Notes: generated by a model from the letters alone, not told the origin. A DNA stretch of 64,000 nt from Metabacillus litoralis (GCF_007994985.1 NZ_VOQF01000004.1:149106-213105), one strand, 5' to 3'; positions 53,963-63,488 are shown, counted from the first letter of the stretch. Translations and numbers: made by a program.

Positions 53963-55717
53963 CTATTTCTCCTTTGTGTGTCTGGATTCTGCAAATATAT
54001 TTCGAACAGAATGACGAAAAGCTTCACTTTCATTTTTCTTAAATAGCTTTTTAGTTAATAGGGATTCAACATTTATTTGATCACTTGCATGCTTTACTTG
54101 TTTATGTCGATTTCTTAATTCAGGAAATCTATTTAAGTGTGCTGTAATCATTGATTCTACATGCTGCCAAAATTCATCTTCTTTATATCCATAAAGCTTT
54201 TCTAGTAAATAAGATAAGTCACTTAAATGAAAAACGAATAACGTATCCATGATTAACTCTCTTAGATCCTCTACAGAAGACATCCAATAATATAGATTGA
54301 CAGGCGCACCTTTAAATTTTCTATGTATCATTTCAAAGTCAGGACAATGATTTTCCTTAGCAAGATAATCTTTTGTAAACTCTACACTTTCATGAAAATC
54401 TCTTAAAACGATTCTTGAAGGCCATCCATTTTTATGAAGTAAAATTAAATTTTGGGCATGAGCTTCTACAGCAATACCATGTGCTATTAAGAGATGCCAA
54501 ACCGGAACTACACTCACCTCAAATAATCGTTGTATCCAAGTCTCTACTCCATATTTTTTAAGCCAAGGATCAATAAATGGATCTCCATCTCTTTCTATCA
54601 TCAGTAAAGCAGTAAAAGGAACTGCTTTTTCATCTTCCTCTATATAAGTATTTATACTTTCTCTCCAAATGGCACCAAGCTGACCAGACAAATTAAACAT
54701 GTTATTCTCTGGCTCATAAGTAATTCCTGCATATTCTTTAAGAACAACTAAGGAAGCCTCATATTTTAAATAGGAATCTGATTCAATCATGCTTTCCAGC
54801 CAAGCAGAAATAATTGGAGCTGCACAAATAGAATGTGAATCTAGTGTTCTCAAAGAAGATGTGTTAACCATATTCATAGATAACTTAATATAGGCCCTTT
54901 CTGGATGTGTTATATTCCATAAAGTACGAACAGATTGTGTTGCTCTGTAGAGATCTCCTTCAACTCCTAATAGTATAATTTCTCTTGATTGAATTCCTTC
55001 TTGTAACAAATGTTGTATTGACTTAAATTGCCAAGGATGAATTGGAAGAAAAACATATTCTTGCAAGGTTCCTCCCTGTAACTTAAGCTCCCCTACCAAT
55101 CTTTCGAAGAGAAATTGTCCAAGCTCTCTTCTCCAAAAATCCTCTTCCTTTTCCAAAAGAGAGATATGCATATGTTCTCTTCGAATGGCTGTCCATTTTA
55201 ATGGAAAGGATTGTTTTGCCTCAGGTCCATACCTTTGGTGATCTGCTATAGAAAATCCTGTTCGAGATTTATAGCAAGGATGATATGGATGTCCTTCAAT
55301 AATTTCAGACTCTAATTCTTCATAACATGATTCTCTTCTTGAAGAAGTGTGCAAAAGATTGGCCTCATTCCATTCACAAAATTTAACCGTTTGCAATAAT
55401 TCACTTAAGATCGTCTGCTTAGATTTCAAATCAATGTCCAAGTCTTCTAATAGCTTTTGAATAGGAGCTTCTATTATATGTTGATCATTAAGCTTCAAAT
55501 AAATGCTGTCGTCTAAGCGAATGCGTTCAAATGCAGTTATTCTACCTTTACAAATAAATGTATATTTTCTTCCGTATAGATAGAATAAAGAATCAACTCC
55601 ATCTAAATTCTCAACTATCTTATAGTGAATCAGCCCCTCAAAGATTAATGCTTCAACTAATTGTTTTCTTACTCGTGTAAAAGATTTGTTAGTGGGTAAG
55701 GGAAATTGCTTGATCAT
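53963..55717 (-). CDS. asbB: NIS siderophore synthetase AsbB
   Basis: An NRPS-independent siderophore synthetase that joins a spermidine-bearing unit to citrate in petrobactin assembly. From ATG 55717 it has 584 residues. IucA/IucC signatures are seen: GHPYHPCYKSRTGFS, FLPIHPWQFKSIQ, SVRTLWNITHPERAYIKLSM and the C-terminal FhuF-like EAHAQNLILLHKNGWPSRIVL plus RDFHE. AAGGAGGA lies seven bases upstream of ATG 55717. The open frame runs 30 codons further into asbA without similarity. The two genes overlap by 29 bases. Confidence 0.93.
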   Translation of the reverse strand: MIKQFPLPTNKSFTRVRKQLVEALIFEGLIHYKIVENLDGVDSLFYLYGRKYTFICKGRITAFERIRLDDSIYLKLNDQHIIEAPIQKLLEDLDIDLKSKQTILSELLQTVKFCEWNEANLLHTSSRRESCYEELESEIIEGHPYHPCYKSRTGFSIADHQRYGPEAKQSFPLKWTAIRREHMHISLLEKEEDFWRRELGQFLFERLVGELKLQGGTLQEYVFLPIHPWQFKSIQHLLQEGIQSREIILLGVEGDLYRATQSVRTLWNITHPERAYIKLSMNMVNTSSLRTLDSHSICAAPIISAWLESMIESDSYLKYEASLVVLKEYAGITYEPENNMFNLSGQLGAIWRESINTYIEEDEKAVPFTALLMIERDGDPFIDPWLKKYGVETWIQRLFEVSVVPVWHLLIAHGIAVEAHAQNLILLHKNGWPSRIVLRDFHESVEFTKDYLAKENHCPDFEMIHRKFKGAPVNLYYWMSSVEDLRELIMDTLFVFHLSDLSYLLEKLYGYKEDEFWQHVESMITAHLNRFPELRNRHKQVKHASDQINVESLLTKKLFKKNESEAFRHSVRNIFAESRHTKEK

Positions 55718-57518
55718 ATTCTTCCTCCTTTTTATAAAGTAAAAAGGGGTTTGATACCTTTGTATAAATCGCTTGCTCAAGGTCTGCTGATAATTCATCA
55801 ACATCATGAAATCTAGTTAATAAATTTGCCTTGTACGCAAGTTTTTCTTTACTCAGGATGTTATTGATAAATTCTTTTCCTATTCCTCTTAATTCAGTTT
55901 CTAGCTTTCTCAATTTGCTAACCACAATTCTTATCAACTTCTCTTCCTCTATTAGCTGATCCGCTCCAAATCGATAGATAACCGAAAATAGTTGATTCAT
56001 AAATAAATAATATGTGAATCGATCTTCGATAATTGAGTTATGATAAAACAGCTCTGGAGTAGATGAGAGAGCAGGTTCTATGAAACGAAGTTCTTTTTCA
56101 TATGATTTAGATAAATAATACCCTTGGTTATCTCGGTAATAGTACCCTTCTGGATAACTCGTTGATATATCTAAAATACTATTTTGCTGATGTGCTTCAA
56201 GTGCTATACCATATTCATCGTAAAGTCTAATCAGAGGATCAATAGCACAGTTCCAATACTTTTCAAACCAATCGAGTGACACAAGTTCGATTGACCTCGA
56301 TTCAAAGAGAGCTATTTTGAAAATTAAGTTAGCTAGGCGCGAATTCTGATTTGACAAAGGATCTTGTACAATGGATGCAATTGAACTAATTCCTTGATTT
56401 TTACCACTAGTGAATAAGTTCGACCGAATAATTACCTCAAAGCCTGATTCCTTATGATCGGGAAAATCTACTGTAATATAAGCAGGGTCTTCTATAATCT
56501 TAAATAATGGATACTGGTCTAGAAATGGTATATTCCTTAATAATCTAGCCATGATTACCCCTGCTTTTAGCTCACTTATTTTATTCATTCGCAAAGAATT
56601 CGTCACTTTTACAGGTATTGAAAATTTGTACATAAAATTCAATTCCTCGTTATAAACAGTCCGTAGAGAAGAAGTTGCTGTATAATGAGGGCCCCTCGCA
56701 CCTAGATATGTGATCGTTTTATCATCAATTGCCTCTTTAACATGATCTTGTTGTAATAACCATTGTGACTGAAGAGGATGCATGGGTATGATGCAACTAC
56801 CTTTTTCAATTCGTAGTTGTGGATCAACCTCTTGCAAAGACTGAATAATCAATTCACTTGCACTAAGATTAAGAATAGATGACTCACTTACAAAATTACT
56901 TGCTACTTGGAAATAGTGAAGTTGAAACATTCCATTTAGCTCTGGTGCATAGCTATGATGCTGCCAACTAGCCATACCTTGTCTACTCTTTGGTGTAGGA
57001 TGAAGCCAATGACCAAATAACAGTGATTGCTCTGTTCCAATAAAAGAACAATTCTCTGCATTTAGACTTTCTTTCTTCATTTCATGTTCAATATAAGTTG
57101 TCATCATATGATAACTTTCAATCAGACGTACTATCAGTTCGTCATAATGAGAAACAACAATATCAGGACAATCTTTATCCCTCACTATTAAATGTAATTC
57201 TTGTATGCAAGAAATCATAACGGTTACTCGATCTTCCTTAATCCATTGGTTGCTAATTGGACAATATTTAAGTGGGAGCTTTAATACTTGCCTTCCTATT
57301 ATTGATTTGTATTCAACCTCAATCACATAGCTGATATTTTGCAGAGGCAACTCAATTACGATCAAATATTCTCCTTCAAGAGTCACTGAAGTGCGATGAT
57401 TCTTCAGCCACTCCTCTCTTTCAATCCAAGTCACAGCACAATCTATTTCTCGAATATAACTATTAACAAAAGCCTGAAACGTTGCATTTTTTGCTATAAG
57501 TTTGGCTGACTGATTCAT
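55689..57518 (-). CDS. asbA: NIS siderophore synthetase AsbA
   Basis: AsbA condenses spermidine with citrate, the first step of petrobactin backbone assembly. It has 609 residues, the usual AsbA length. Motifs include GHWLHPTPKSRQGM, IIPMHPLQSQWLLQQ, ATSSLRTVYNEELNFMYKFS, and EAHQQNSILDI in the C-terminal FhuF-like part. It leads asbABCDEF. A Fur-like box lies 39 bases upstream and a GGGTGGGG ribosome site just before the ATG. Confidence 0.95.
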   Translation of the reverse strand: MNQSAKLIAKNATFQAFVNSYIREIDCAVTWIEREEWLKNHRTSVTLEGEYLIVIELPLQNISYVIEVEYKSIIGRQVLKLPLKYCPISNQWIKEDRVTVMISCIQELHLIVRDKDCPDIVVSHYDELIVRLIESYHMMTTYIEHEMKKESLNAENCSFIGTEQSLLFGHWLHPTPKSRQGMASWQHHSYAPELNGMFQLHYFQVASNFVSESSILNLSASELIIQSLQEVDPQLRIEKGSCIIPMHPLQSQWLLQQDHVKEAIDDKTITYLGARGPHYTATSSLRTVYNEELNFMYKFSIPVKVTNSLRMNKISELKAGVIMARLLRNIPFLDQYPLFKIIEDPAYITVDFPDHKESGFEVIIRSNLFTSGKNQGISSIASIVQDPLSNQNSRLANLIFKIALFESRSIELVSLDWFEKYWNCAIDPLIRLYDEYGIALEAHQQNSILDISTSYPEGYYYRDNQGYYLSKSYEKELRFIEPALSSTPELFYHNSIIEDRFTYYLFMNQLFSVIYRFGADQLIEEEKLIRIVVSKLRKLETELRGIGKEFINNILSKEKLAYKANLLTRFHDVDELSADLEQAIYTKVSNPFLLYKKEEEYDQAISLTH

Positions 57519-57556
57519 TTCCCCACCCTTTCACCATGTCTTTAGACCTACTAACT

Positions 57557-57575
57557 GATAACCATTCTCAATAGG
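57557..57575 (-). promoter_or_regulatory. Fur box upstream of asbA
   Basis: TGATAACCATTCTCA (57556-57570) matches the 7-1-7 form TGATAAT-N-ATTATCA at 13 of 14 scored positions or slightly fewer. It is placed 40 bases before the asbA start, where iron-bound Fur would block transcription. Confidence 0.65.
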
Positions 57576-57611
57576 TGCGAAAAAAATAGTCCTTCTTATT
57601 CAGAAAGACTA

Positions 57612-57642
57612 CTAAAAAAGCTTAGTTTTTTAGCTTTTTTAG
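57612..57642. terminator. Terminator between the binding-protein gene and asbA
   Basis: CTAAAAAAGCT (57612-57622) pairs perfectly with AGCTTTTTTAG (57632-57642). It separates the binding-protein gene at 57749 from the asb promoter, so asb has its own transcript. Confidence 0.75.
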
Positions 57643-57748
57643 ATTCACCATTGAATAACCATTACCTCTAAGATCTCTTTTCCCAACAAAGATCTACTAA
57701 ACAAAAACATTAAAAGTAATTGTTATATGAGCATTTCTGTCTCAGAAA

Positions 57749-58723
57749 TTATTCTCCTAATAATAACTTCTCTATTTCTTTTAAACCTTTTTGACGTTCG
57801 ATTGGATCCCAGAAGCCCCAAGTTGTGGAAAGAGTATGTACTTTTTCATTTTTAACTGCGTTTAAGTTATTCCATACCTCTCCTTGTGTTACAGAGTCAT
57901 AATATTCACCGCTGTTAAAGTAAGATACATCTAAAATATGATCTGGGTTATACTTTACTAAGCCTTCAATTGAAATATTTTCACCAAAATCTTCTGGTAA
58001 ATTTTCAGCAGGTGTTAACTTTAAATCATCAAATAATAAAGAGTTTGTAGCATGATTTGTTTTACCATATACACGAATATCCTTCTTATTAATTGCTACT
58101 GCCATAAATGTTTCTTCGCCAACTTTTTCACGAATACGATTTCCGATATCTTCAGCTTGTTTATCCATATCATCTATTACTTTTTGTCCTTCTTCTAACT
58201 TTCCAGCTGCTTCAGCTACTTTTAGATGATCTTCTTTCCAATCACCACCAACTTCCACAACAACTGTTGGAATTGTCTCAGATAATTGATCATACAGAGG
58301 TTTATAACGATCACTGATAATAAGTAAATCAGGGTTTAGCTTTACTATTTCCTCTGAATTAATTTCATCTGCATAAGGTAAAGCTGTTACTCCTGCTAGC
58401 TCTTCTGTTAAATGTGGTGGGAATTCATTATCATATGCCATGACAGCATGTGGCTTTACTCCAACTGATACAAGTGAGCCTTCCCAAGAAACATGTGATA
58501 AAAGAACAATTTTCTCAGGATTTATAGGTACTTCTGCTTTTCCATATAAATGCTCTACAGTTCTAGTCTCTTTAACTTCTTCTTTTACTTTCTTTTCATT
58601 CTCTTGCTCTGTTTCTTTATTTGCATCCGCTTCACCAGCAGTTTTTTCTCCACCTGAACAAGCAGTTAATACCAACAACAGCAGTATTAACACCGTACTC
58701 CAAGATGTTATTAATTTCTTCAT
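57749..58723 (-). CDS. Siderophore-binding lipoprotein (FecB/FeuA type)
   Basis: A lipoprotein of 324 residues from ATG 58723 (TAGGAGG upstream). The signal ends in lipobox LTAC, followed by an acidic Lys/Glu linker and a class III binding fold: VPINPEKIVLLSHVSWEGSLVSVGVKPHAVMAYDN, LNPDLLIISD, and GFWDPIERQKGLKEI at the end. It binds a ferric siderophore for import; next to asb, petrobactin or its 3,4-dihydroxybenzoate is the leading candidate. The permeases lie beyond the AraC gene. A Fur-like box sits 40 bases upstream. The open frame extends 18 codons 5' without a ribosome site. Confidence 0.88.
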   Translation of the reverse strand: MKKLITSWSTVLILLLLVLTACSGGEKTAGEADANKETEQENEKKVKEEVKETRTVEHLYGKAEVPINPEKIVLLSHVSWEGSLVSVGVKPHAVMAYDNEFPPHLTEELAGVTALPYADEINSEEIVKLNPDLLIISDRYKPLYDQLSETIPTVVVEVGGDWKEDHLKVAEAAGKLEEGQKVIDDMDKQAEDIGNRIREKVGEETFMAVAINKKDIRVYGKTNHATNSLLFDDLKLTPAENLPEDFGENISIEGLVKYNPDHILDVSYFNSGEYYDSVTQGEVWNNLNAVKNEKVHTLSTTWGFWDPIERQKGLKEIEKLLLGE

Positions 58724-58762
58724 TTCTTTTCCTCCTAAACAATAATGAATTTCATTATCAAT

Positions 58763-58781
58763 GATAACAATTATCATTTAT
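58763..58781 (-). promoter_or_regulatory. Fur box upstream of the binding-protein gene
   Basis: GATAACAATTATCATTTAT, within ATTATCAATGATAACAATTA, matches the 19-bp Fur consensus at about 14 positions. It lies 40 bases before the start of the siderophore-binding protein. Overlapping half-sites extend toward 58750. Confidence 0.75.
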
Positions 58782-58848
58782 AGTTAACATGGATTTTTTT
58801 CACTTTATACATGGACAAACTGAACATCTATTTACGCTTTAACAGGCA

Positions 58849-60399
58849 TTAAGACATTAGTTTCGAGTTTTGTAAGGATGAAGCAAAATTAATTAACATA
58901 TTTTTTCTACCTATAGGGCCCCACGGATCCCATTCAAAACTATTAGGATAGTAAACTTGCCTAGTTTCCACTGCTCTAATCATTTTCCATTCTTTTATCT
59001 TCACAACTCTCGAAACATCTTTTTCATGACTCCAGAGAATAAGTAGCTTGTCAGCATTTAATTCAACAAGCTCTTTCACAGTAACAATCTGATAACCTTC
59101 TGTTGGTATATCTGGATGTGCTTCAAACCCTAACTTTTGATAAATCAAATCTAAACATGCATGGTCTCGCCAACCATAAAGTCGTATTTCATTTCCTCTA
59201 ATCCAAATAACAGCCCATTTCCCCTTTCTAGTGAAGGGACAAATCTCGTCTCTAACCTTTAATTCAAGAGTAGCTATTTCGTTTTCAATACGATCAACTT
59301 TACTTTCTTGTCCAAGTAGGCTAGCAATTTCACGAAGATACTCATTCCATTGTGTTTTTAGAGAAATATTCCGAACCCTCTGTTGATGTGAAAGTATAAC
59401 TGACTGAATTTCTCCATTATGTAGAGGTGTTTTAATAATATGGTCTGGCTGCGTATTTAAAATCTCTTCTGGTTGAAACATATTTTCTGCATTTAGCAAT
59501 ACTGTCCCTTCAAGCTGTTTTTCTAAATAACTTGGTAAACCGTTGCTAGAAGGATAGACTGTAGGGTAAGAAGGTGCAGCTACAGGCTGGATTCCCAATG
59601 AAAGTAAATGATCCTGTAAGAAAATCTGACTCACTACAGCTATACGCTCTTTTGATCTTTTCATAAAGACAGACGGGGGAACGCCTACTTTTTGTTTAAA
59701 CAAACGACTAAAATAAAATTCATCCTGTACTCCTACTTTCATTGAAACATCTTTTGTTGTAATACCTTTTGTTTGAAGCATAAGTTGCTTTGCAGACTTA
59801 ATTCTTTCCTCAATCAAATACTCCTTTGGAGACATTCCAACTCTTTTTTTGAATGCTCTTGTAAAAGAAGCAGGATTCATTTTGGCTTTATCGGCTAATT
59901 TTGTAATTGAATAAGGATTTGATAAGTGATTTCTTATGATTTTTTTTGTTTCCTCAATTCCATCAACCTCTGTGTGATCTGTTAAGAAAGATAATATGCT
60001 CCAAATCACACTTTGAAATTTACAAATTTCCGTGAAAGAAATATCCTTTTTTTGTATTCTAAGTGCTTCGTCCCATAAAGGAACAAGTTTTGAAGATTGT
60101 TGATCAGCAAGGGGAATTGATCCTAAAAAATCAAGATCGTTCCAATCTTTCTCCCATGATATTGTATAAACAGTTAGCAGGTTAGCTGAAGTTGACATAA
60201 TCATGCACTCTTTAGTAATGATGTAACTTTTTCCTTCGACGATTGAAAGCTGTTGTCCATCTTTAACTATATATCCTCCTCCAGATGCAACATAAATTAG
60301 ATATGTGTAACAATTTGATCTGTTTATATTTTCTGACTGACCTTCTCGTATTCTTGTAGAAGAAGCTTTAAAGTAATTGGATTGTTTTATTTGTATCAA
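58849..60399 (-). CDS. AraC-type regulator fused to a siderophore-binding domain (Btr-like)
   Basis: A cytoplasmic regulator of about 516 residues in three parts: an N-terminal arm (1-140), two AraC helix-turn-helix motifs (about 150-250; MNPASFTRAFKKRVGMSPKEYL and DEFYFSRLFKQKVGVPPSVFM), and a C-terminal periplasmic-binding-protein-like domain (about 260-510) with no signal peptide. B. subtilis Btr has this layout, binds ferric bacillibactin in the cytosol and activates feuABC. I choose TTG 60399, nine bases after AGGAG; TTG 60408 is too close to that site. It is divergent from the permease genes and adjacent to the binding-protein gene, so it probably activates both. Confidence 0.9.
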   Translation of the reverse strand: MIQIKQSNYFKASSTRIREGQSENINRSNCYTYLIYVASGGGYIVKDGQQLSIVEGKSYIITKECMIMSTSANLLTVYTISWEKDWNDLDFLGSIPLADQQSSKLVPLWDEALRIQKKDISFTEICKFQSVIWSILSFLTDHTEVDGIEETKKIIRNHLSNPYSITKLADKAKMNPASFTRAFKKRVGMSPKEYLIEERIKSAKQLMLQTKGITTKDVSMKVGVQDEFYFSRLFKQKVGVPPSVFMKRSKERIAVVSQIFLQDHLLSLGIQPVAAPSYPTVYPSSNGLPSYLEKQLEGTVLLNAENMFQPEEILNTQPDHIIKTPLHNGEIQSVILSHQQRVRNISLKTQWNEYLREIASLLGQESKVDRIENEIATLELKVRDEICPFTRKGKWAVIWIRGNEIRLYGWRDHACLDLIYQKLGFEAHPDIPTEGYQIVTVKELVELNADKLLILWSHEKDVSRVVKIKEWKMIRAVETRQVYYPNSFEWDPWGPIGRKNMLINFASSLQNSKLMS

Positions 60400-60567
60400 T
60401 GTTAACAACTCCTAATTAATGATTTGTTCATGAATCGATGCCGCTATGGTTGATAAGAAAACTAGTTGGTAACAATTGATTATGTAACTTTTGAAAGAGA
60501 CTCTCAGAAAAGTAATTGACAAATATTATGTAATAATAGTAGATTAATAAACAATAATAACATAACT

Positions 60568-60586
60568 GATAATGAAGATCATTTTC
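60568..60586 (+). promoter_or_regulatory. Fur box upstream of the siderophore permease genes
   Basis: GATAATGAAGATCATTTTC matches the 19-bp Fur consensus at 15 positions. It lies 34 bases before the first permease. TTGACA at 60516-60521 with TAGATT at 60540-60545 is a possible promoter just upstream. Confidence 0.7.
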
Positions 60587-60619
60587 ATTTGTGTAATTTT
60601 AAAAAGGGAATGATTAAAA

Positions 60620-61669
60620 ATGATAAAGCAATCCATATCCCCTCTGCCACGTGACCTACATACACCATTACAAACATCAAAACACAAGGCTTTAAAATGG
60701 GGATTTTCAGGAATTATATTAGTTCTTCTTAGTTTTGTTATATCAATTGGAATAGGTGCAGTATGGATTCAGCCATCAGTTATCATTGATTCATTTATTT
60801 CTTTTCAAAAAGAAAATATTGAGCATCAACTAATTAAAGAAGTGCGAATTCCACGGGCTTTAACCGGCGCTCTAATTGGAGCTGCCTCTGCGGTTGCTGG
60901 AACAATTATGCAAGGTATTACTAGAAACCCTTTAGCAGATCCATCAATCATTGGTATCACTCACGGCTCAGGCCTTGCTATTGCCATTTCTTTAGCTTTT
61001 ATCGGTTCTGGTTCTTATTGGAATCTACTTATTTGGTCTTTTGCCGGATCGGCAATTGGAGCCATCTTAGTACTAGCTTTTACTATGATCTCAAAAGAAC
61101 GAATTTCTCCTGTTACATTAACATTGGCAGGTGCAGCCTTAAGTACATTGTTTAGTGCTTTGTCAACTGGTATTGCCCTTTACTTCCAAGTAGCTCAGGA
61201 TCTTAGTTTTTGGTTTGCAGGTGGTCTTTCAGGAACAAAATGGTTACATGTATATCTTCTCTTACCAACATTACTCATCGGTCTTTTTCTATCTCTTTGG
61301 ATTAGTCGTTCTTTAACAATATTAGCTATGGGTGAAGAAGTTGCTGCTGGACTTGGACAGTCATTTCGTCAAGTTCGTTGGATCGGTATTGTAACCGTTG
61401 TTTTATTATCAGGTGCTGCTGTATCTATAGCAGGAGCTATCGGCTTTATCGGTCTGATTATTCCTCACATCGTGCGATTACTTGTAGGACCTGATTATCG
61501 CTGGCTATTGCCATTAAGTGCAGTTGCAGGTGCTTTACTTCTTACGATTGCCGATATTGGAGCACGTATGATCAATCCACCCTTCGAAACACCTGTTAGT
61601 GCAGTGACAGCACTTATCGGCGTACCATTTTTCCTTTATCTATCTCGACAGAAAAGAGGGTATATGTAA
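60620..61669 (+). CDS. FecCD-type siderophore permease, first subunit
   Basis: A 349-residue permease of the FecCD/BtuC family with nine or ten helices. RIPRALTGALIGAASAVAGT, MQGITRNPLADPSIIGI and the C-terminal GFIGLIIPHIVRLLVGPDYR are the conserved blocks. It pairs with the next gene as a heterodimer, as FeuB/FeuC do. There is no ATPase gene in the window, so it probably uses a shared ATPase such as YusV. Its stop overlaps the next start by one base (TAATG). Confidence 0.92.
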   Translation: MIKQSISPLPRDLHTPLQTSKHKALKWGFSGIILVLLSFVISIGIGAVWIQPSVIIDSFISFQKENIEHQLIKEVRIPRALTGALIGAASAVAGTIMQGITRNPLADPSIIGITHGSGLAIAISLAFIGSGSYWNLLIWSFAGSAIGAILVLAFTMISKERISPVTLTLAGAALSTLFSALSTGIALYFQVAQDLSFWFAGGLSGTKWLHVYLLLPTLLIGLFLSLWISRSLTILAMGEEVAAGLGQSFRQVRWIGIVTVVLLSGAAVSIAGAIGFIGLIIPHIVRLLVGPDYRWLLPLSAVAGALLLTIADIGARMINPPFETPVSAVTALIGVPFFLYLSRQKRGYM

Positions 61670-62700
61670 TGGATTGGAAAGAAGCTTTAGTTCAATCAAA
61701 AGTTTGGTTAATGTTATTTTCATTTCTCATTCTCGTTACTTTTGTTATTAGTCTTTCAACAGGTGCTTTACCAATTACAATAAAAGAGATGCTTGTCACC
61801 TTTTCAGGAGCAGGAACGGCTCAACAAGAGCTTGTTTTATATCAGCTTAGATTACCGAGAATGATTATTGCGATGTTAATTGGGGCAGGACTTGCTCTTT
61901 CAGGAGCCATTTTGCAAGGATTATCTCGTAATTCATTAGCGGATCCTGGAATATTAGGTATAAATGCTGGGGCAGGACTTGCTGCTGTATTTTGTATTTA
62001 TTTGTTTAGCAAAGCCAATAGTACCTTATTTTCTTCGCCATTTTTACTACCTGTATTTGCTTTTATTGGTGCTTTAATCATTGCACTCTTGATTTATAGC
62101 TTTTCATGGAAGGGCGGAATTGAACCAGGAAGACTACTGCTTATGGGCCTTGGTTTTAATGCTTTATGTGGTGCATTATTAATTATTTTACAATTAAAAA
62201 TGGATCCTAAAGATTTTCAACAAGCTACTATATGGTTGACAGGTAGCATTTGGGGCACACAGTGGCCTTATGTATGGGCTTTGTTACCCTGGATTGTATT
62301 GCTTATACCTATTTCTTTTCTAAAAGCCAGATCGATGAACCTTCTACAATTTAGTGAAACAGTTCCACATGTACTTGGTTTAAAAGTAGAGTCAGAACGT
62401 AGAATTCTTTTAGTTCTTTCTGCGGCACTTGCTGGATCATGTGTTGCCGTTGGAGGAGGAATTGCTTTCATAGGACTACTTGCTCCACATCTAGCCAGAC
62501 GACTTTGTGGGGCTAATTTCTTTAGCCTATTACCATTATCAGCCCTCATCGGTTCTTTTCTATTACTAGTTGCAGATATGATCGGAAAGAATCTACTAGC
62601 ACCAGCTGATATTCCTGTAGGAATTGTTATTTCTGTTATCGGTGCTCCCTATTTAATTTACATGCTACTTACAAGAAAAGGTGTAGGTATGAACAGTTAA
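61669..62700 (+). CDS. FecCD-type siderophore permease, second subunit
   Basis: A 343-residue partner permease. RLPRMIIAMLIGAGLALSGA, LQGLSRNSLADPGILGINAG and GGIAFIGLLAPHLARRLCGA are intact. It shares the general layout of FeuC/YfhA-type proteins. It is translationally coupled to the first subunit, and a terminator follows at 62721-62772. With the lipoprotein at 57749-58723 it would form a ferric-siderophore importer, most likely for petrobactin given the neighbouring asb genes. Confidence 0.92.
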   Translation: MDWKEALVQSKVWLMLFSFLILVTFVISLSTGALPITIKEMLVTFSGAGTAQQELVLYQLRLPRMIIAMLIGAGLALSGAILQGLSRNSLADPGILGINAGAGLAAVFCIYLFSKANSTLFSSPFLLPVFAFIGALIIALLIYSFSWKGGIEPGRLLLMGLGFNALCGALLIILQLKMDPKDFQQATIWLTGSIWGTQWPYVWALLPWIVLLIPISFLKARSMNLLQFSETVPHVLGLKVESERRILLVLSAALAGSCVAVGGGIAFIGLLAPHLARRLCGANFFSLLPLSALIGSFLLLVADMIGKNLLAPADIPVGIVISVIGAPYLIYMLLTRKGVGMNS

Positions 62701-62720
62701 TATAAGTACAAGACGATATA

Positions 62721-62772
62721 AGTCGAATAGGAAAAGAAGGTTTCTTTACCTTCTTTTCCATTTGACTTTTAA
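62721..62772 (+). terminator. Terminator of the permease operon
   Basis: GGAAAAGAAGG pairs perfectly with CCTTCTTTTCC around TTTCTTTA, with AGTCGAA/TTTGACT extending the stem, and ends in TTTTAA. Confidence 0.85.
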
Positions 62773-62891
62773 CCTAGAAAATCCTCGAGCCGAAGAGCCT
62801 GGATCTAGACACTAAAACTATGTACAAGTTTTACACTTTTAAATACTTAGAACATCTTCTATATTTCAAAAAGTAGGTGTTCCAAGAATAC

Positions 62892-63224
62892 TCAAGCTTC
62901 CTTTGGATGTGTAAATTCTTTCTGACCTAAAACATGATAAATATCCTGCCGGCTATTGATAATAAAAGATGGAGAAGGCTTTCCTCGATTAGCTTTATGA
63001 CCTGCCAGATGGACTTCACTTGTTTCCCATGCTTTCCATGAGCTTTCAGAATCCCAACGAATCATAATTAATACTTCTTCATCTCCTTTTCTTTGTTTTT
63101 TCTTTAAAACACTTAAATCTATAAAACCAGGTTGTTGTTCAATAATACCTTCTCCAGCAAATCGCTCGACCATCTTTTCAGCATTCCCCTCGGTTACAGT
63201 GACTGTCTTTAATTGAATAAACAA
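62892..63224 (-). CDS. hmoA: Heme-degrading monooxygenase (HmoA-like)
   Basis: A protein of about 110 residues in the ABM/IsdG ferredoxin-like fold. From TTG 63224 it starts MFIQLKTVTVTEGNAEKMVE, very like B. subtilis HmoA (YetG). RWDSESSWKAWETSEVHLAGH contains the Trp and His expected near the heme. It releases iron from heme. AAGGAG lies ten bases before the TTG. The open frame continues to ATG 63257, but that would put the start next to the Fur box and lacks a ribosome site. The Fur box at 63272-63290 indicates induction on iron starvation. Confidence 0.85.
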   Translation of the reverse strand: MFIQLKTVTVTEGNAEKMVERFAGEGIIEQQPGFIDLSVLKKKQRKGDEEVLIMIRWDSESSWKAWETSEVHLAGHKANRGKPSPSFIINSRQDIYHVLGQKEFTHPKEA

Positions 63225-63271
63225 ACACCATTCACTCCTTCCATAAATTAGTATCATCTATCATTATAATC

Positions 63272-63290
63272 GATAATGATTATCACTATC
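63272..63290 (-). promoter_or_regulatory. Fur box upstream of the heme monooxygenase gene
   Basis: GATAATGATTATCACTATC differs from the 19-bp Fur consensus at one position. It is the best Fur site in the window and lies 48 bases before the TTG start of the hmoA-like gene. Confidence 0.88.
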
Positions 63291-63488
63291 AATATAAAAT
63301 ATTAAGAATAAAGCTTATTGCCTATATTATTTTCTTCTTTTAATACTCTGTTAGCGTGAATATATCACGATTTTGCTTAATATGGCTCATGGTTAACAAC
63401 TAAGCAAACAATAGGATTGAGAGCAAATAAGCTAAGTTAAAGTTTACTTAAGTTCCTATTGTGTAAATGTCAAGCTAGCAATCTACAA

